Notes: a model not told the origin generated them from the letters alone. 64,000 nt of DNA from Roseobacter sinensis (GCF_025755255.1 NZ_JALIEB010000003.1:62001-126000); one strand, 5' to 3'; positions 44,087-53,939 are shown, counted from the stretch's first letter. A program made the numbers and translations.

Positions 44087-45640
44087 TCAGCTGCGCCACA
44101 AATCGGGTGTCAAAAGCGCGATAATGGCAAGGGTTTCAAGACGGCCAAGCACCATGGCTGCGCAAAAAACGGCCTTGGCGGCGCTGCCCAGTTCGGTCAG
44201 CATGATCGGCGTGTCTGCGGCCATGGTGATCAGCGGACCGGTCGTCGAAAGCCCCGCGATGCTGAGCACGAGCGCATTCTCGAAGGAGACGCCCAGCAGG
44301 GCCAGAAGCATCGTCAGCACGGCCAGGGTCAGCGCAAAGAGCATGAAGAAGATCCAGGCAATGAAGGCGCCGTTTCGCTGCAACCGCCGGGCATCCGTGC
44401 CCGCCCCGCTGACCGAGGAGGGATGCACCAGCCGCTCCATCTCGCGCAACCCGTTGAGGTAAAGCGCAAAAACCCGCAGCAGCTTGACGCCGCCTGCCGT
44501 GGTCGCCACGCCGCCGCCGATCAGCGCGAGCCCCATGAGGATCAGGCCCGGCGTCTCAAGCCCGGACCAGGCCCGGGTCTGCACCCAGTACTCGCTTGCG
44601 AACCCGGTGGTCGTCAGAAACGACATGACCGTGAAGATCGAGCCCCAGAACGCCCGCGCGGCCTGCCCGAGATCATCCTCCGCCGCCACATCGAAAGCGC
44701 CGAGCCAGTGCCGCGCAAAGAGGATGAGCGGCACGCCAATGATCAGCACCAGGCCGAGCCGGAACTCGGGGTCGGTGCGCAACCCGCCTTGCGTGGCCGT
44801 GATCGTGTCGGAGGAAAAGGTCAGGCGCGACAGGGCAAAGAACATGAAGAGCAGCGCAAGCGCTTCGCCGGTGATGCCGGATCCGCTGAACTCCATGCCG
44901 CCGACGGGCGAGATGCCGGATGTCGACATCACGGCCATGGCATGGCAGAGCGCCACGAGCGACGCATCGCCGCTGATCATCAGCAGCACCCACAGCAGCA
45001 GCGTCAGGCCGATGTAGATCGGCATGAGCGCCGAGGATACCCGCAAAAGCCGGGTGCGCGGATCGGCCCGGCCGATGAGGCTGGAGAGCGCCTCCCGCTG
45101 GCCCGGCTCGGCCTGGGCGGTGACCTCGAAGCCGCCCAGATTGAGCGGCGCAAGGATGGCCGAGGCCGCGATCCACATGACGGCCCCTCCCATCCACCCG
45201 ACCTGAGCGCGCCAGAGGTGCAAGGTGGTGTCCAGCCGCTCCGGATCGACGAAGAGGGTTGCGCCGGTGGTTGTGACCGCGCTGACCATCTCCATATAGG
45301 CATTCATGAAGGTCGTGGTGCCCAGGCCCTCGAAGAACGGTACGGCGAGAAAGGCGGGCAAGAAGACGAAGGTCGAGAACAGCGACAGCAGGGTGCCGAG
45401 CGCGCCGTGCTTCGGCCGCCGCCCGGCCATCGCGATGGCGATCATCGCAAAGAGCGTGAGCCCCAGAATGCCGCTGTAGAAGAACATCCGCGCGGTGTCG
45501 ATGTTGCGCACCACGCCCCCGTGCAGGGCCGGCACCAGCATCGCCACCGAGGCGAGGCCGAAGATCAGCAGAAACAGCGGCAGATCCAGCAGCTGTTCCC
45601 AGGCGCTGCGCGGCTTGGCGATCTCGTGGGCGCGTGCCAT
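44087..45640 (-). CDS. trkH: Potassium uptake protein TrkH
   Basis: This 517-residue membrane subunit conducts potassium. It shows the four repeated membrane-pore-membrane units with filter-like loops SAVTTTGATLF, AVMSTSGISPVGG, SFLTTTGFASEY and AGLSTTGPLITM. It follows trkA by 3 bases and depends on the TrkA ring for gating. The ATG lies with its ribosome site inside trkA's 3' end. A terminator follows the stop. The length and topology (about ten helices plus pores) agree with the family. Confidence 0.93.
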   Translation of the reverse strand: MARAHEIAKPRSAWEQLLDLPLFLLIFGLASVAMLVPALHGGVVRNIDTARMFFYSGILGLTLFAMIAIAMAGRRPKHGALGTLLSLFSTFVFLPAFLAVPFFEGLGTTTFMNAYMEMVSAVTTTGATLFVDPERLDTTLHLWRAQVGWMGGAVMWIAASAILAPLNLGGFEVTAQAEPGQREALSSLIGRADPRTRLLRVSSALMPIYIGLTLLLWVLLMISGDASLVALCHAMAVMSTSGISPVGGMEFSGSGITGEALALLFMFFALSRLTFSSDTITATQGGLRTDPEFRLGLVLIIGVPLILFARHWLGAFDVAAEDDLGQAARAFWGSIFTVMSFLTTTGFASEYWVQTRAWSGLETPGLILMGLALIGGGVATTAGGVKLLRVFALYLNGLREMERLVHPSSVSGAGTDARRLQRNGAFIAWIFFMLFALTLAVLTMLLALLGVSFENALVLSIAGLSTTGPLITMAADTPIMLTELGSAAKAVFCAAMVLGRLETLAIIALLTPDLWRS

Positions 45641-45643
45641 GCG

Positions 45644-47020
45644 TCAGAAGAAGTCGATGGAGACCTGCATCAGCCGCTCCACCTCCGGCACATCTTCGGC
45701 AAGCGCGAACATGGCCACGACATCGCCTTCGTCGATCCGCGTCGTCCCCAGCGGCCGGATCACCTTGTCGCCCTTGCGCACGGCCCCAACAAGAACGCCT
45801 TCGGGGAAGTCGATCTCGTTGATGCGCTTGCCCGCGAGCGGCGAGGTCGACATCACCTCGGCCTCGATCACCTCGGCCTCGGCATCGCCGATCGAATAGA
45901 CCGCCCGGACCCGCCCGTGCCGGATATGCCGCAGGATCGAGCTCACGGTGGTGGCGCGCGGGTTGATGTAGGCGTCGATGCCCAGCGGGCTCATCAGCGG
46001 CACCAGCGTCGGGTCGTTGATCAAGGCGATGGTATAGGGGCACCCTTCCGCCTTGGCGCGGACACAGGCCAGCAAGTTGGTCTTGTCGTCATCGGTGATC
46101 GCCAGCATGGCGTCGGCGCGGCTGATCCCGGCCTCGGCCAGAAGGCCCGCGTCAAGCCCATCGCCATTGAGCACGATGGTCCGTTCCAGTGCCTCCGCCG
46201 CCTTCTCGGCGCAGATGCGATTCTTCTCGATCACCTTGGCGCGGACACGCTTGGCGCGCGCCTCCAGCGTCTGAGCCACAGCGAGACCGACATTGCCGCC
46301 GCCAACCAGCACGACACGCTCCTGCTTGGCCACTTTCTTGCCGAAGATCTCCAGCGTGCGCGGGATGTCGTCCACATGTGTGAAGACGTAGCAGTCGTCC
46401 CCCACAAAGAGCTGATCCTTGGCCTCGGGCGCAAAGAGCGTGCCCTCGCGCCGCACCCCCACAACCGTGGCGCGCAGGGTCGAGAAGAGGTCGGTCAGCT
46501 GACGCAGCGGCGTGTTCACGACCGGGCATTCCTCTTCGATGGTGATGCCCATCAGATGCGCCTGCCCGTTCATGAAAATCTCGGTATCGAAGGCGGCGGG
46601 CGCCGAGAGCCGTTGCAGGGCCGCAGTGGCCACCTCCTTCTCCGGGCTGATCACCACGTCGATCGGCATGTGGTCGCGCCGGTAGAGATCGGAATAGATG
46701 GCATTGAGGTAAGACTGGCTGCGCAGCCGGGCGATCTTGCGGTTGATGCCAAAGACCGAATGGGCCACCTGGCAGGTGACCATGTTCACCTCGTCTGAAT
46801 AGGTGGCGGCGATCACCATCTCGGCGTCCCGGGCGCCTGCCCGCTCCAGCACGTCCGGATAGCTTGCGAAACCGGCGATCCCCTGCACGTCCAGCGTATC
46901 GGTGGCGCGGCGCACAAGATCGGGGTTGTTGTCGACGACCGTGACATCGTTGCGCTCGCCCGACAGATGGCGGGCGATTTGCCAGCCGACCTGTCCCGCG
47001 CCACAGATAATCACTTTCAT
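45644..47020 (-). CDS. trkA: Trk system potassium uptake protein TrkA
   Basis: This 458-residue cytoplasmic regulator of TrkH has two tandem units of TrkA-N (RCK/Rossmann) plus TrkA-C. The first NAD site is KVIICGAGQVGWQIARHL at residues 2-19; the second is RVVLVGGGNVGLAVAQTLE near residue 234. It gates potassium flow in response to nucleotide. An AGAGG ribosome site precedes the ATG. In relatives it normally follows ntrX directly; here two plus-strand genes separate it from ntrX. Confidence 0.96.
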   Translation of the reverse strand: MKVIICGAGQVGWQIARHLSGERNDVTVVDNNPDLVRRATDTLDVQGIAGFASYPDVLERAGARDAEMVIAATYSDEVNMVTCQVAHSVFGINRKIARLRSQSYLNAIYSDLYRRDHMPIDVVISPEKEVATAALQRLSAPAAFDTEIFMNGQAHLMGITIEEECPVVNTPLRQLTDLFSTLRATVVGVRREGTLFAPEAKDQLFVGDDCYVFTHVDDIPRTLEIFGKKVAKQERVVLVGGGNVGLAVAQTLEARAKRVRAKVIEKNRICAEKAAEALERTIVLNGDGLDAGLLAEAGISRADAMLAITDDDKTNLLACVRAKAEGCPYTIALINDPTLVPLMSPLGIDAYINPRATTVSSILRHIRHGRVRAVYSIGDAEAEVIEAEVMSTSPLAGKRINEIDFPEGVLVGAVRKGDKVIRPLGTTRIDEGDVVAMFALAEDVPEVERLMQVSIDFF

Positions 47021-47124
47021 GCCTCTGAGGTCCTTCGAGCCATTTCGCGACCTTCTGAATGGCAGATGGCCCCAGAGCGGTCAATTCAATTGTCCTTCGC
47101 CGCAATTGGCGTCAGGATGGCGGC

Positions 47125-47607
47125 ATGTTGGGTCTGCGTTCTCTGGTCGGTCTCTCTGTTCTGCTTGCGCTGCTCGCGTCCTGTGCGCCGCTGTCGATCT
47201 ATCACCGCGATGGGGCGCCGGTGTCGCGCATGCAGTCCGATCTGTTGTCCTGCCAGATCTCGGCGCTCGAGGATGTGCCCGTCTCCAACCAGATCCGGCA
47301 GGAGCCGCCCGTCTACATCCCGGCGCGGCGCTACTGCAACTCGGACGGGCGCTGTTACACCCGGGGCGGCTACTTCGAGGAGGGGCGCATCTATACCGTC
47401 GATGTGAACGCGGACCTGCGCAGGAAGGCCGAAGGCCAGTGCATGGCCGATCAGGGGTACCGGCCGGTGACGCTGCCGAATTGCCCCAATAGCGTCTTCC
47501 GGGCAGCGCCCAAGGCCAGCACCCAGGTCTTGCCGCGCCTGAACCCGCGCAGCTGCGCCATCCGCTACCAGGACGGCACCTGGCAAATTGTGACCCAAGG
47601 CGGCTGA
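47125..47607 (+). CDS. Small hypothetical lipoprotein
   Basis: This 160-residue protein has a lipoprotein signal with lipobox LLASC and acceptor C20. The mature part holds six cysteines (SCQI, RRYCNSDGRCYTR, QCMADQ, PNCPNS, RSCAIR), suggesting disulfides in the periplasm. An AGGATGG ribosome site precedes the ATG at 47125; a longer frame from 47059 would lose the signal peptide. I do not recognise a family. It is divergent from trkA and, with the next gene, forms a plus-strand island within an otherwise minus-strand regulatory block. Confidence 0.7.
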   Translation: MLGLRSLVGLSVLLALLASCAPLSIYHRDGAPVSRMQSDLLSCQISALEDVPVSNQIRQEPPVYIPARRYCNSDGRCYTRGGYFEEGRIYTVDVNADLRRKAEGQCMADQGYRPVTLPNCPNSVFRAAPKASTQVLPRLNPRSCAIRYQDGTWQIVTQGG

Positions 47608-47764
47608 AGTACTCCGCCTGAGACCTGAACCACCTTTCGCTGCCTGAGTTCCATGAAATCAACGCAACCGGTGATGTATCCTGTCTCGGGTCAAAGGCGA
47701 AAGGCTCCAGCCGCGTCGCATTTGGGCTGGAAGTCCGCCGCTGCGCTTTCTACAGCTTGGCGCC

Positions 47765-48790
47765 ATGGACATGTCACATCTCCCCCGCGCCGATCTGCAA
47801 GCCGTCAAACGGGTGGTGCAGGCGCAGTATGCGGCGCTGGCCGACGCGGGGCCGGAGACGGTCGCGCAGATCCTGGCGCAGCGGATGGCGCCCGCCTGCC
47901 GCTGGTACGGCATGCACCCCTTTCACGAACAGACCGGCCCGGAGGCGATTGCACGCGCCTTCTGGACGCCTCTCTTGCGTGCGTTCCACCGGGTCCAGCG
48001 CCGAGAGGATATCTTCTTTGCGGGGCTCAACGAGATCGACGGGTTTCAGGGCAGCTGGACCTGTTCCATGGGGCACCTCATGGGGCTCTTCGACGCGGCA
48101 TTCCTGACGATCCCGCCGACCCGCAAGATGGGTTTTCTGCGCTATGCGGAGTTCAACAGGGTTGAAGACGGCAAGATCACCGAGAGCGCGCTCTTTGTGG
48201 ACCTTCTGCATCTGATGCTGCAAGCCGGGGTGAACCCGCTGCGGGCCGAGCAGACCGGGCAGCATCTGGTCCAGCCCGGGCCGATGACGCACGACGGCCT
48301 GCTGCACGACCCGCAAGACCCGGCCGAGAGCGCGCGGACACTGGCGCGCATCAACCACATGATCGGGTCGATCACGCACGCGAATGCCAGCGCCAACCCG
48401 CTGCCGCCCGCGCAGGAATTGGCGCAGGACTGGGACGACGACATGATCTGGTGGGGCCCGGCCGGGATCGGGGCGAGCTACACCATCGCGCGTTACATCG
48501 AGCAGCACCAGGGGCCGTTTCGGCGTGGGCTCTCCGGGCGCGCCTTCAACGGCCATCTCTGCCGCATGGCCGAGGGGTGCTATGGCGGGTTCTTCGGGTG
48601 GCCGAACCTCACCCTCACGAACACCGGCGGCTTTATGGGCGTGCCCGAAAACGCGGCACGCGCGGACATGCGCGTGGTCGATATCTACCGCCGGTCCGGC
48701 GACAAGCTGGCCGAGAACTGGGTCTTCATCGACATGCTGCATTTTCTCAAGATGCAGGGCGTCGACGTGCTGGCCGAGATCGCGCGCTAG
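47765..48790 (+). CDS. Tandem SnoaL/NTF2-like domain protein
   Basis: This 341-residue protein is built of two SnoaL-like domains (about residues 20-165 and 205-335). Matching elements recur: FVDLLHLMLQAGVNPL ends the first and FIDMLHFLKMQGVDVL the second, each after an RYAEF/RVVDI strand and a GHLMG / GHLCRM segment. SnoaL-like folds act as small-molecule cyclases, hydratases or isomerases; no catalytic residues can be assigned here. No signal peptide is present. It converges on ntrX with one base between the stops. The 157-base upstream gap shows no further gene. Confidence 0.75.
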   Translation: MDMSHLPRADLQAVKRVVQAQYAALADAGPETVAQILAQRMAPACRWYGMHPFHEQTGPEAIARAFWTPLLRAFHRVQRREDIFFAGLNEIDGFQGSWTCSMGHLMGLFDAAFLTIPPTRKMGFLRYAEFNRVEDGKITESALFVDLLHLMLQAGVNPLRAEQTGQHLVQPGPMTHDGLLHDPQDPAESARTLARINHMIGSITHANASANPLPPAQELAQDWDDDMIWWGPAGIGASYTIARYIEQHQGPFRRGLSGRAFNGHLCRMAEGCYGGFFGWPNLTLTNTGGFMGVPENAARADMRVVDIYRRSGDKLAENWVFIDMLHFLKMQGVDVLAEIAR

Positions 48791-48791
48791 C

Positions 48792-50207
48792 TCACTCGGC
48801 CGCGTCGGTTTCGACCTCATCCACATGGGCCACGCGCGCCCCGGACTTGGCCGAGGTCACGACCCCAAGCGACTTCAGCTTGCGGTGCAGCGCCGAGCGC
48901 TCCATGCCGACGAAGGTCGCGGTGCGCGAGATGTTTCCTCCGAAGCGGTTGATCTGGGTTAGCAGATACTCGCGCTCGAAGGCTTCGCGCGCCTCGCGCA
49001 GCGCCAGCGTCGCCAGCGCGCCGGACAGAACGACGCGGTTTTCGTCGCCGCTGCTGTCCTCCGGGCCGGGCAACTCGCGGGCTTCGATCGGCCCCGTTTC
49101 GTCGCCGAGGATCAGCACCCGCTCGATCAGATTCTTCAGCTGGCGCACGTTGCCCGGCCAGACCATCGTCTGCATCAGCGCCTCGGCATCGCCGCTCAGG
49201 CTGCGCAGCGGCAGGCCCTGGCTTGCATTCATCTCGGCGATGAAATGCTCGGCCAGCGCCGGAATGTCCTCGCGCCGCTCTTCCAGCGAGGGCACCGCAA
49301 TCGGCACCACATTGAGCCGGTGATAGAGCTCCTCGCGGAAGGTGCCTGCGAGGATCGCCTGCTGCAGATCGCGGTTGGTCGAGGAAATCACCCGCAGATC
49401 CACGCGCACCTTGTCGTTGCCACCCACCCGCTGGAACTGCTGGTCCACCAGCACCCGCAGGATCTTCGACTGGGTGCCGACGGGCATATCGGCCACCTCG
49501 TCGAAGTAGATCACGCCGCCATGCGCTTCTTCGAGCAGGCCGGGCTCGACCCCGCGCTCGGGCGTCTCGCGGCCAAAGAGCACCTCCTCCATGCGCTCGG
49601 GCGCCACACCGGCGCAATTGACGGTCACGAAAGGGGCCGAGGCGCGGTTCGAGTTGGCATGGATGTAGCGCGCGGCCACTTCCTTGCCGCAGCCGGCAGG
49701 CCCCGTCAGCATCACGCGCCCGTTCGACTTGGTGACCTTGTCGAGCTGCCCCACCAGGGCGCGGAAGGCCGCCGAGCTGCCGATCATCTCCGATTTCGTC
49801 ACGTCCCGGCGCCGCAGGCTCTGGTTCTCGCGGCGCAGGCGCGAGGTCTCCATGGCGCGCCGGATCACCACCAGCAGCTGGTCGATGTTGAACGGCTTCT
49901 CGATGAAGTCATAGGCCCCCTGCTTGATCGCAGCGACGGCGATCTCGATATTGCCGTGGCCCGAGATGATCACCACCGGCACATCCGGATTGTCGCGTTT
50001 GACGGCTTTCAGAATGTCGATCCCGTCCATACGGCTGTCCTTCAGCCAGATATCCAGAACGATCAAGGCGGGCGCCTCGGCATTTATGGCCGCCATTGCG
50101 TCATCCGAGTTGCCGGCCAGCCGCGTGGCAAAGCCTTCGTCCTGCAGGATATCCGAGATCAACTCGCGGATGTCGCGTTCGTCATCGACAATGAGAATAT
50201 CGCTCAT
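48792..50207 (-). CDS. ntrX: Nitrogen/redox response regulator NtrX
   Basis: This 471-residue response regulator has a receiver domain (phosphoacceptor D52, acidic D8/D9), an AAA+ domain with Walker A GPAGCGKE near residue 167 and Walker B-like VIYFDEV, and a Fis-type helix-turn-helix ending (RFGGNISRTATFVGMERSALHRKL). The GAFTGA loop that contacts sigma-54 is absent; the sequence there reads FGRETPERGVEP. It likely controls housekeeping-sigma promoters and pairs with NtrY, 3 bases upstream. NtrYX is tied to nitrogen, redox and envelope control in alphaproteobacteria. Confidence 0.95.
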   Translation of the reverse strand: MSDILIVDDERDIRELISDILQDEGFATRLAGNSDDAMAAINAEAPALIVLDIWLKDSRMDGIDILKAVKRDNPDVPVVIISGHGNIEIAVAAIKQGAYDFIEKPFNIDQLLVVIRRAMETSRLRRENQSLRRRDVTKSEMIGSSAAFRALVGQLDKVTKSNGRVMLTGPAGCGKEVAARYIHANSNRASAPFVTVNCAGVAPERMEEVLFGRETPERGVEPGLLEEAHGGVIYFDEVADMPVGTQSKILRVLVDQQFQRVGGNDKVRVDLRVISSTNRDLQQAILAGTFREELYHRLNVVPIAVPSLEERREDIPALAEHFIAEMNASQGLPLRSLSGDAEALMQTMVWPGNVRQLKNLIERVLILGDETGPIEARELPGPEDSSGDENRVVLSGALATLALREAREAFEREYLLTQINRFGGNISRTATFVGMERSALHRKLKSLGVVTSAKSGARVAHVDEVETDAAE

Positions 50208-50210
50208 GGG

Positions 50211-52457
50211 TCAAAGTCCTTCCTGGTGGGGAGATGGGGTCGCGGTGCCAGCCATGATGGGCAGTTTGATCACTGCCATGGCGCCGAAATGGGTCTGGCC
50301 GTTGAAACGGGGGGCATCTTCCAAAGACAGGCTGCCGCCGTGCTCTTCGATGATCTTCTTCACGATCGGCAAGCCGAGGCCGGTGCCTTCGCTGCGGGTC
50401 GTCACATAGGGTTCAAACAGGCGCGCACGGTCTTCGGGAAAGCCAATACCATTGTCGGCTACGGTGATGACAGCTTCGCCCTCATCGGTCGTCAAGGTGA
50501 CCTCGATGCGCGGAGCGTGGCCCTCAGGCACCCCATTTTTCGACAGTGTTTCAATGGCTTCTCCTGCGTTCTTGATCAAGTTTGTCAGCGCCTGGCTGAT
50601 CATGGTTGCGTCAAGATCCGCTGTGATCGGCGCCTCGGGCACGGCAATGTCGATGGTGACATCGGGCTGGCCGGTTTGCTGCAGTAAGACCGCATCGCGC
50701 ACCAGCACACTCAGGTCGATCGGCTTGCGCTCGGGCTCGGGCATGCGTGCAAACTTGGAGAACTCATCCACGATCCGCCGCAGATCACTCGTCTGGCGGA
50801 CGATCACATCTGTCATCTGGTCGAGCGCCTCACTGTCCTCGCCCACCCGCGGCGAGAATTTCCGCTTGATCCGCTCGGCCGAGAGCTGGATCGGCGTGAG
50901 CGGGTTCTTGATCTCATGCGCGATGCGGCGGGCCACGTCGCCCCAGGCCGCCATCCGCTGCGCGCTGACCAGATCGGTGACGTCATCGAAGGCGACCACG
51001 TAGCCTTCCAGCGTGCCATCCTGCGACCGCCGCGTGGCCATGCGGACAAGCAGATTTTCCTGCCGCCGCTGACGCGAGACCTTCACCTCCCCCTGGGCCA
51101 CCTCGTTGCGGGATTTCACGATGGTCTGGAACAGCGGGCCGAACTCGGGGATGACGACCTCCAGCGCGAGGAATTCCTGCCCGCCCTGCCAGTCTAGCAG
51201 ACGCTCTGCCGCGGGGTTCACGAAGGTCACCCGTCCGCGCGGGTCGAGCCCGACGACCCCCGAGGTGACCGAGCTCAGCACCGAATCGAACAGGCGCCGG
51301 CGCCGTTCGATCTGTTCGGTGTTTTCGACGAGTGTCTCCCGCTGGGCTTTCAGCTGGCGGGTCATCTGGTTGAAATAGCGGCCCAGCATCGCGATTTCGT
51401 CATCGCCCTCTTCCTCGCGCACCTGCACGTCGAGGTCGCCTGCCCCGACCTGTTGCGCCGCGCCTGTGAGACGGCCGACCGGACCGGACAGCCGTTCGGC
51501 AAACCACAGCCCCAACCAGATCGCGGCCAGGATCAGGATCAGCGCGAAGGCGAGGTAGAGCAGAACGAAGTCGAAGAGCAGGCGCCCGCGCTCGCTCTCC
51601 AACTGTTGATAGAGCCGCACCGTCTCCTTGGTTTCGTCGAGCAGCGAAAGGATTTCGCCGTCGACGTCCCGGCTGATGTAGAGGAACCGGTCGACGAAGG
51701 CCGAGAGCCGCACGAGTGCACGAAACTCATTGTTGTCCCAGTCCTCGATGACCACGACGTCCATCTCGTCGGCTTGGCGCATCTCGGCCTCGGAGGGCGG
51801 CTCGAAGTCGAAGAGGTAGGAGCGGTCGCCGCGCGCGCGGATCTCGCGGGTGCCGTCGATCAGGTAGGCTTCGCGCAAACCGCGCTGGATCTGCCGCTGG
51901 CGCTCGCCCAGCAGTTCACTGTCGGAGACAGTCGCGCCGGACCGGCGCGCCTCGTCGAGACTACGTGCAAGGGCGATGGCATCCTCCGCCAGATCGAGCC
52001 GCTGTTCCGCCTCGTAGGCCTCGGCCGCGGCGAGCGAACTGCCGACCACCTGCCGCACCCGATCAGAAAACCAGCCTTCCAGGCCCACGTTCACCGTCAG
52101 GCCGGCAAAGACCGCGACCGTTACGGTGGGAATCAGCGCCAGCAAGGCAAAAACGCCGGTGAGCCTGAGGTGCAGACGCGAGCCGGCCGACTTGGCCCGC
52201 CGTGCGGCGATCAGCCGCCCGACCTGCGCCAGGACCAGCGCCGCAACCACCAGGATATAGACCAGATCGGCCATGAGGATGAGGCGCAGGCCGAGGGTCG
52301 TGCCCGCCTGTGCCAGCGGGCCGAGGACGAGATAGGTCGAAAGCGCCAGTACCGGGCCGAGCGCCACCAGGCCCAAGGTTGCAAAGTTGCGCACCCGCCG
52401 GATGCGGAGCAACCGCCCGAGCCGAAGCCCTAGTGACCTTTCTACACGGGGGTTCAC
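50211..52457 (-). CDS. ntrY: Sensor histidine kinase NtrY
   Basis: This 748-residue membrane kinase has about three N-terminal helices, a large periplasmic loop, another helix near residue 300, a HAMP segment, a PAS domain (VTSGVVGLDPRGRVTFVNPAAERLL), HisKA with His near residue 512 (RRIAHEIKNPLTPIQ) and HATPase_c (ADNGIGFPEDRARLFEPYVTTRSEGTGLGLPIVKKI). It phosphorylates NtrX. The start is GTG at 52457 after a GAGGG ribosome site. ntrC ends 101 bases upstream, leaving room for a promoter of ntrYX. Confidence 0.95.
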   Translation of the reverse strand: MNPRVERSLGLRLGRLLRIRRVRNFATLGLVALGPVLALSTYLVLGPLAQAGTTLGLRLILMADLVYILVVAALVLAQVGRLIAARRAKSAGSRLHLRLTGVFALLALIPTVTVAVFAGLTVNVGLEGWFSDRVRQVVGSSLAAAEAYEAEQRLDLAEDAIALARSLDEARRSGATVSDSELLGERQRQIQRGLREAYLIDGTREIRARGDRSYLFDFEPPSEAEMRQADEMDVVVIEDWDNNEFRALVRLSAFVDRFLYISRDVDGEILSLLDETKETVRLYQQLESERGRLLFDFVLLYLAFALILILAAIWLGLWFAERLSGPVGRLTGAAQQVGAGDLDVQVREEEGDDEIAMLGRYFNQMTRQLKAQRETLVENTEQIERRRRLFDSVLSSVTSGVVGLDPRGRVTFVNPAAERLLDWQGGQEFLALEVVIPEFGPLFQTIVKSRNEVAQGEVKVSRQRRQENLLVRMATRRSQDGTLEGYVVAFDDVTDLVSAQRMAAWGDVARRIAHEIKNPLTPIQLSAERIKRKFSPRVGEDSEALDQMTDVIVRQTSDLRRIVDEFSKFARMPEPERKPIDLSVLVRDAVLLQQTGQPDVTIDIAVPEAPITADLDATMISQALTNLIKNAGEAIETLSKNGVPEGHAPRIEVTLTTDEGEAVITVADNGIGFPEDRARLFEPYVTTRSEGTGLGLPIVKKIIEEHGGSLSLEDAPRFNGQTHFGAMAVIKLPIMAGTATPSPHQEGL

Positions 52458-52558
52458 CCGATGCCCTCACTCATGATGTGGCGCATGGAGCGCCGTACCG
52501 CCTTATCTTGTGGTCCTGATCGGAGTGTCCCCCAATGGCCACGCGTTGTGTGGCGGTT

Positions 52559-53923
52559 TTACATCAATTTGCGGCGGCGTGTCACCTCTATATCGAGGTC
52601 GGTGATCTTCTTTCTGAGCGTATTGCGGTTGATCCCGAGCAAATCCGCGCATTTCGCCTGGTTGCCGCCGGTGGCCTCCAGTGAAATCTCGATAAGCGGC
52701 GCCTCGACCTCGCGCAGGATCCGGGCATAGAGCCCGGCGGGCGGCAGCATGTTCCCGTGCAGGTCGAAGTAGCGGCGCAGATGCCGCTCGACCGAGGCGC
52801 CGAGCTTCTCGGTATTGCCCGCTGCCCGCATCGGCTCCAGATCGGGCTGGGCGCCCAGCACCTGCTCGACCTCGCTTGCAGTGATCTCGGCGGCGCGGCT
52901 GGTCAGGCCCAGACGGCGGATGGCGTTTTCAAGCTGCCGGACGTTGCCGGGCCAGGAATAGTTGCGGAAAATGTCGCTGGCCTCGCGCGAGAGCTGCCGC
53001 GGCGCGGCGCCGGCGGCTTCTGCCTTGGCCAGGAAGTGCGCCGCGAGGATCGGAATGTCATCCACCCGCTCACGCAGGGCCGGCACGCTCAAGGTCGCCC
53101 CGCTCAGCCGATAGTAGAGATCCTTGCGCATCTGACCCGCTTCCATATCGGCGTTGAGGTCGGTCTGGCTGGTCGCGAGGAACCGCGGCGCATATTCGCC
53201 GGGCGTATCCATCATATGCACGAGGCGGGCTTGCAGCTCCGCCGGCAGATCGGAAACCTCCTCGACCAGCAGCGTGCCGCCTTTCACCCGCGCGAGCAGA
53301 CGGGCAGGCCCTTCCAGATCCTGCAGATCTTCAGAGGAGGCGGTGACAAACGGCAGATTCCGGCGGTCGGAAAAATCGTGAATCGCCCGCGCGATCAGGG
53401 ATTTGCCCGTGCCCGACTCGCCCCAGATCAGCACCGGGAGGTCGGTGTTCATGACCCGCGCCACGACGCGGTAGAGCGCCTGCATGACGGCCGTGCGCCC
53501 GACCAGAGGCAGGTCGTCGGGCCGCGCCTCGGCGTCATCGGCCACCCGGCGGTTCTGCGGGCGGGTCTCCAGCGCCCGGGCCGTCCGTTTCATCAGGTCC
53601 GGCAGGTCGAAGGGTTTCGGAAGGTAGTCATAGGCCTCGGCCTCGGCGGCCTTGATCGCGGTCATGATCGTGTTCTGCGCCGAGATCACGATCACCGGCA
53701 GGCCGGGCCGATCCTCGGCGATCTTGGGCAGCATCTCGAGCCCGTTGCCGTCCGGCATCATCACGTCGGAGATCACCACATCGCCCTTTCCTTCCGCCAC
53801 CCAGCGCATCAGCGTGGTCAGGCTCGAGGTGGCGTGGACCTTGCACCCGGCGCGGGTCAGCGCCTGGGTCAAAACCGTGCGGATCGTTCTGTCGTCATCG
53901 GCAACGAGTATTGTGCCATCCAT
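52559..53923 (-). CDS. ntrC: Nitrogen regulation protein NR(I), NtrC
   Basis: This 454-residue response regulator has phosphoacceptor D53, an AAA+ domain with Walker A GESGTGKS (168-175) and a Fis-type DNA-binding end ([22 protein letters not shown]). The GAFTGA sigma-54 interaction motif is missing: the L1 region runs directly from [24 protein letters not shown] into Walker B with several residues deleted. Rhodobacter capsulatus NtrC is known to lack it and to work with sigma-70, so the same is inferred here. It follows ntrB by 16 bases. Confidence 0.95.
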   Translation of the reverse strand: MDGTILVADDDRTIRTVLTQALTRAGCKVHATSSLTTLMRWVAEGKGDVVISDVMMPDGNGLEMLPKIAEDRPGLPVIVISAQNTIMTAIKAAEAEAYDYLPKPFDLPDLMKRTARALETRPQNRRVADDAEARPDDLPLVGRTAVMQALYRVVARVMNTDLPVLIWGESGTGKSLIARAIHDFSDRRNLPFVTASSEDLQDLEGPARLLARVKGGTLLVEEVSDLPAELQARLVHMMDTPGEYAPRFLATSQTDLNADMEAGQMRKDLYYRLSGATLSVPALRERVDDIPILAAHFLAKAEAAGAAPRQLSREASDIFRNYSWPGNVRQLENAIRRLGLTSRAAEITASEVEQVLGAQPDLEPMRAAGNTEKLGASVERHLRRYFDLHGNMLPPAGLYARILREVEAPLIEISLEATGGNQAKCADLLGINRNTLRKKITDLDIEVTRRRKLM

Positions 53924-53939
53924 CTGTCAGCTCTCCTCT

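Noticed and set aside
44423-46798. 791-codon plus-strand frame over trkH and trkA
   Set aside because: Antisense to two confident genes, with repetitive charged composition and no domain.
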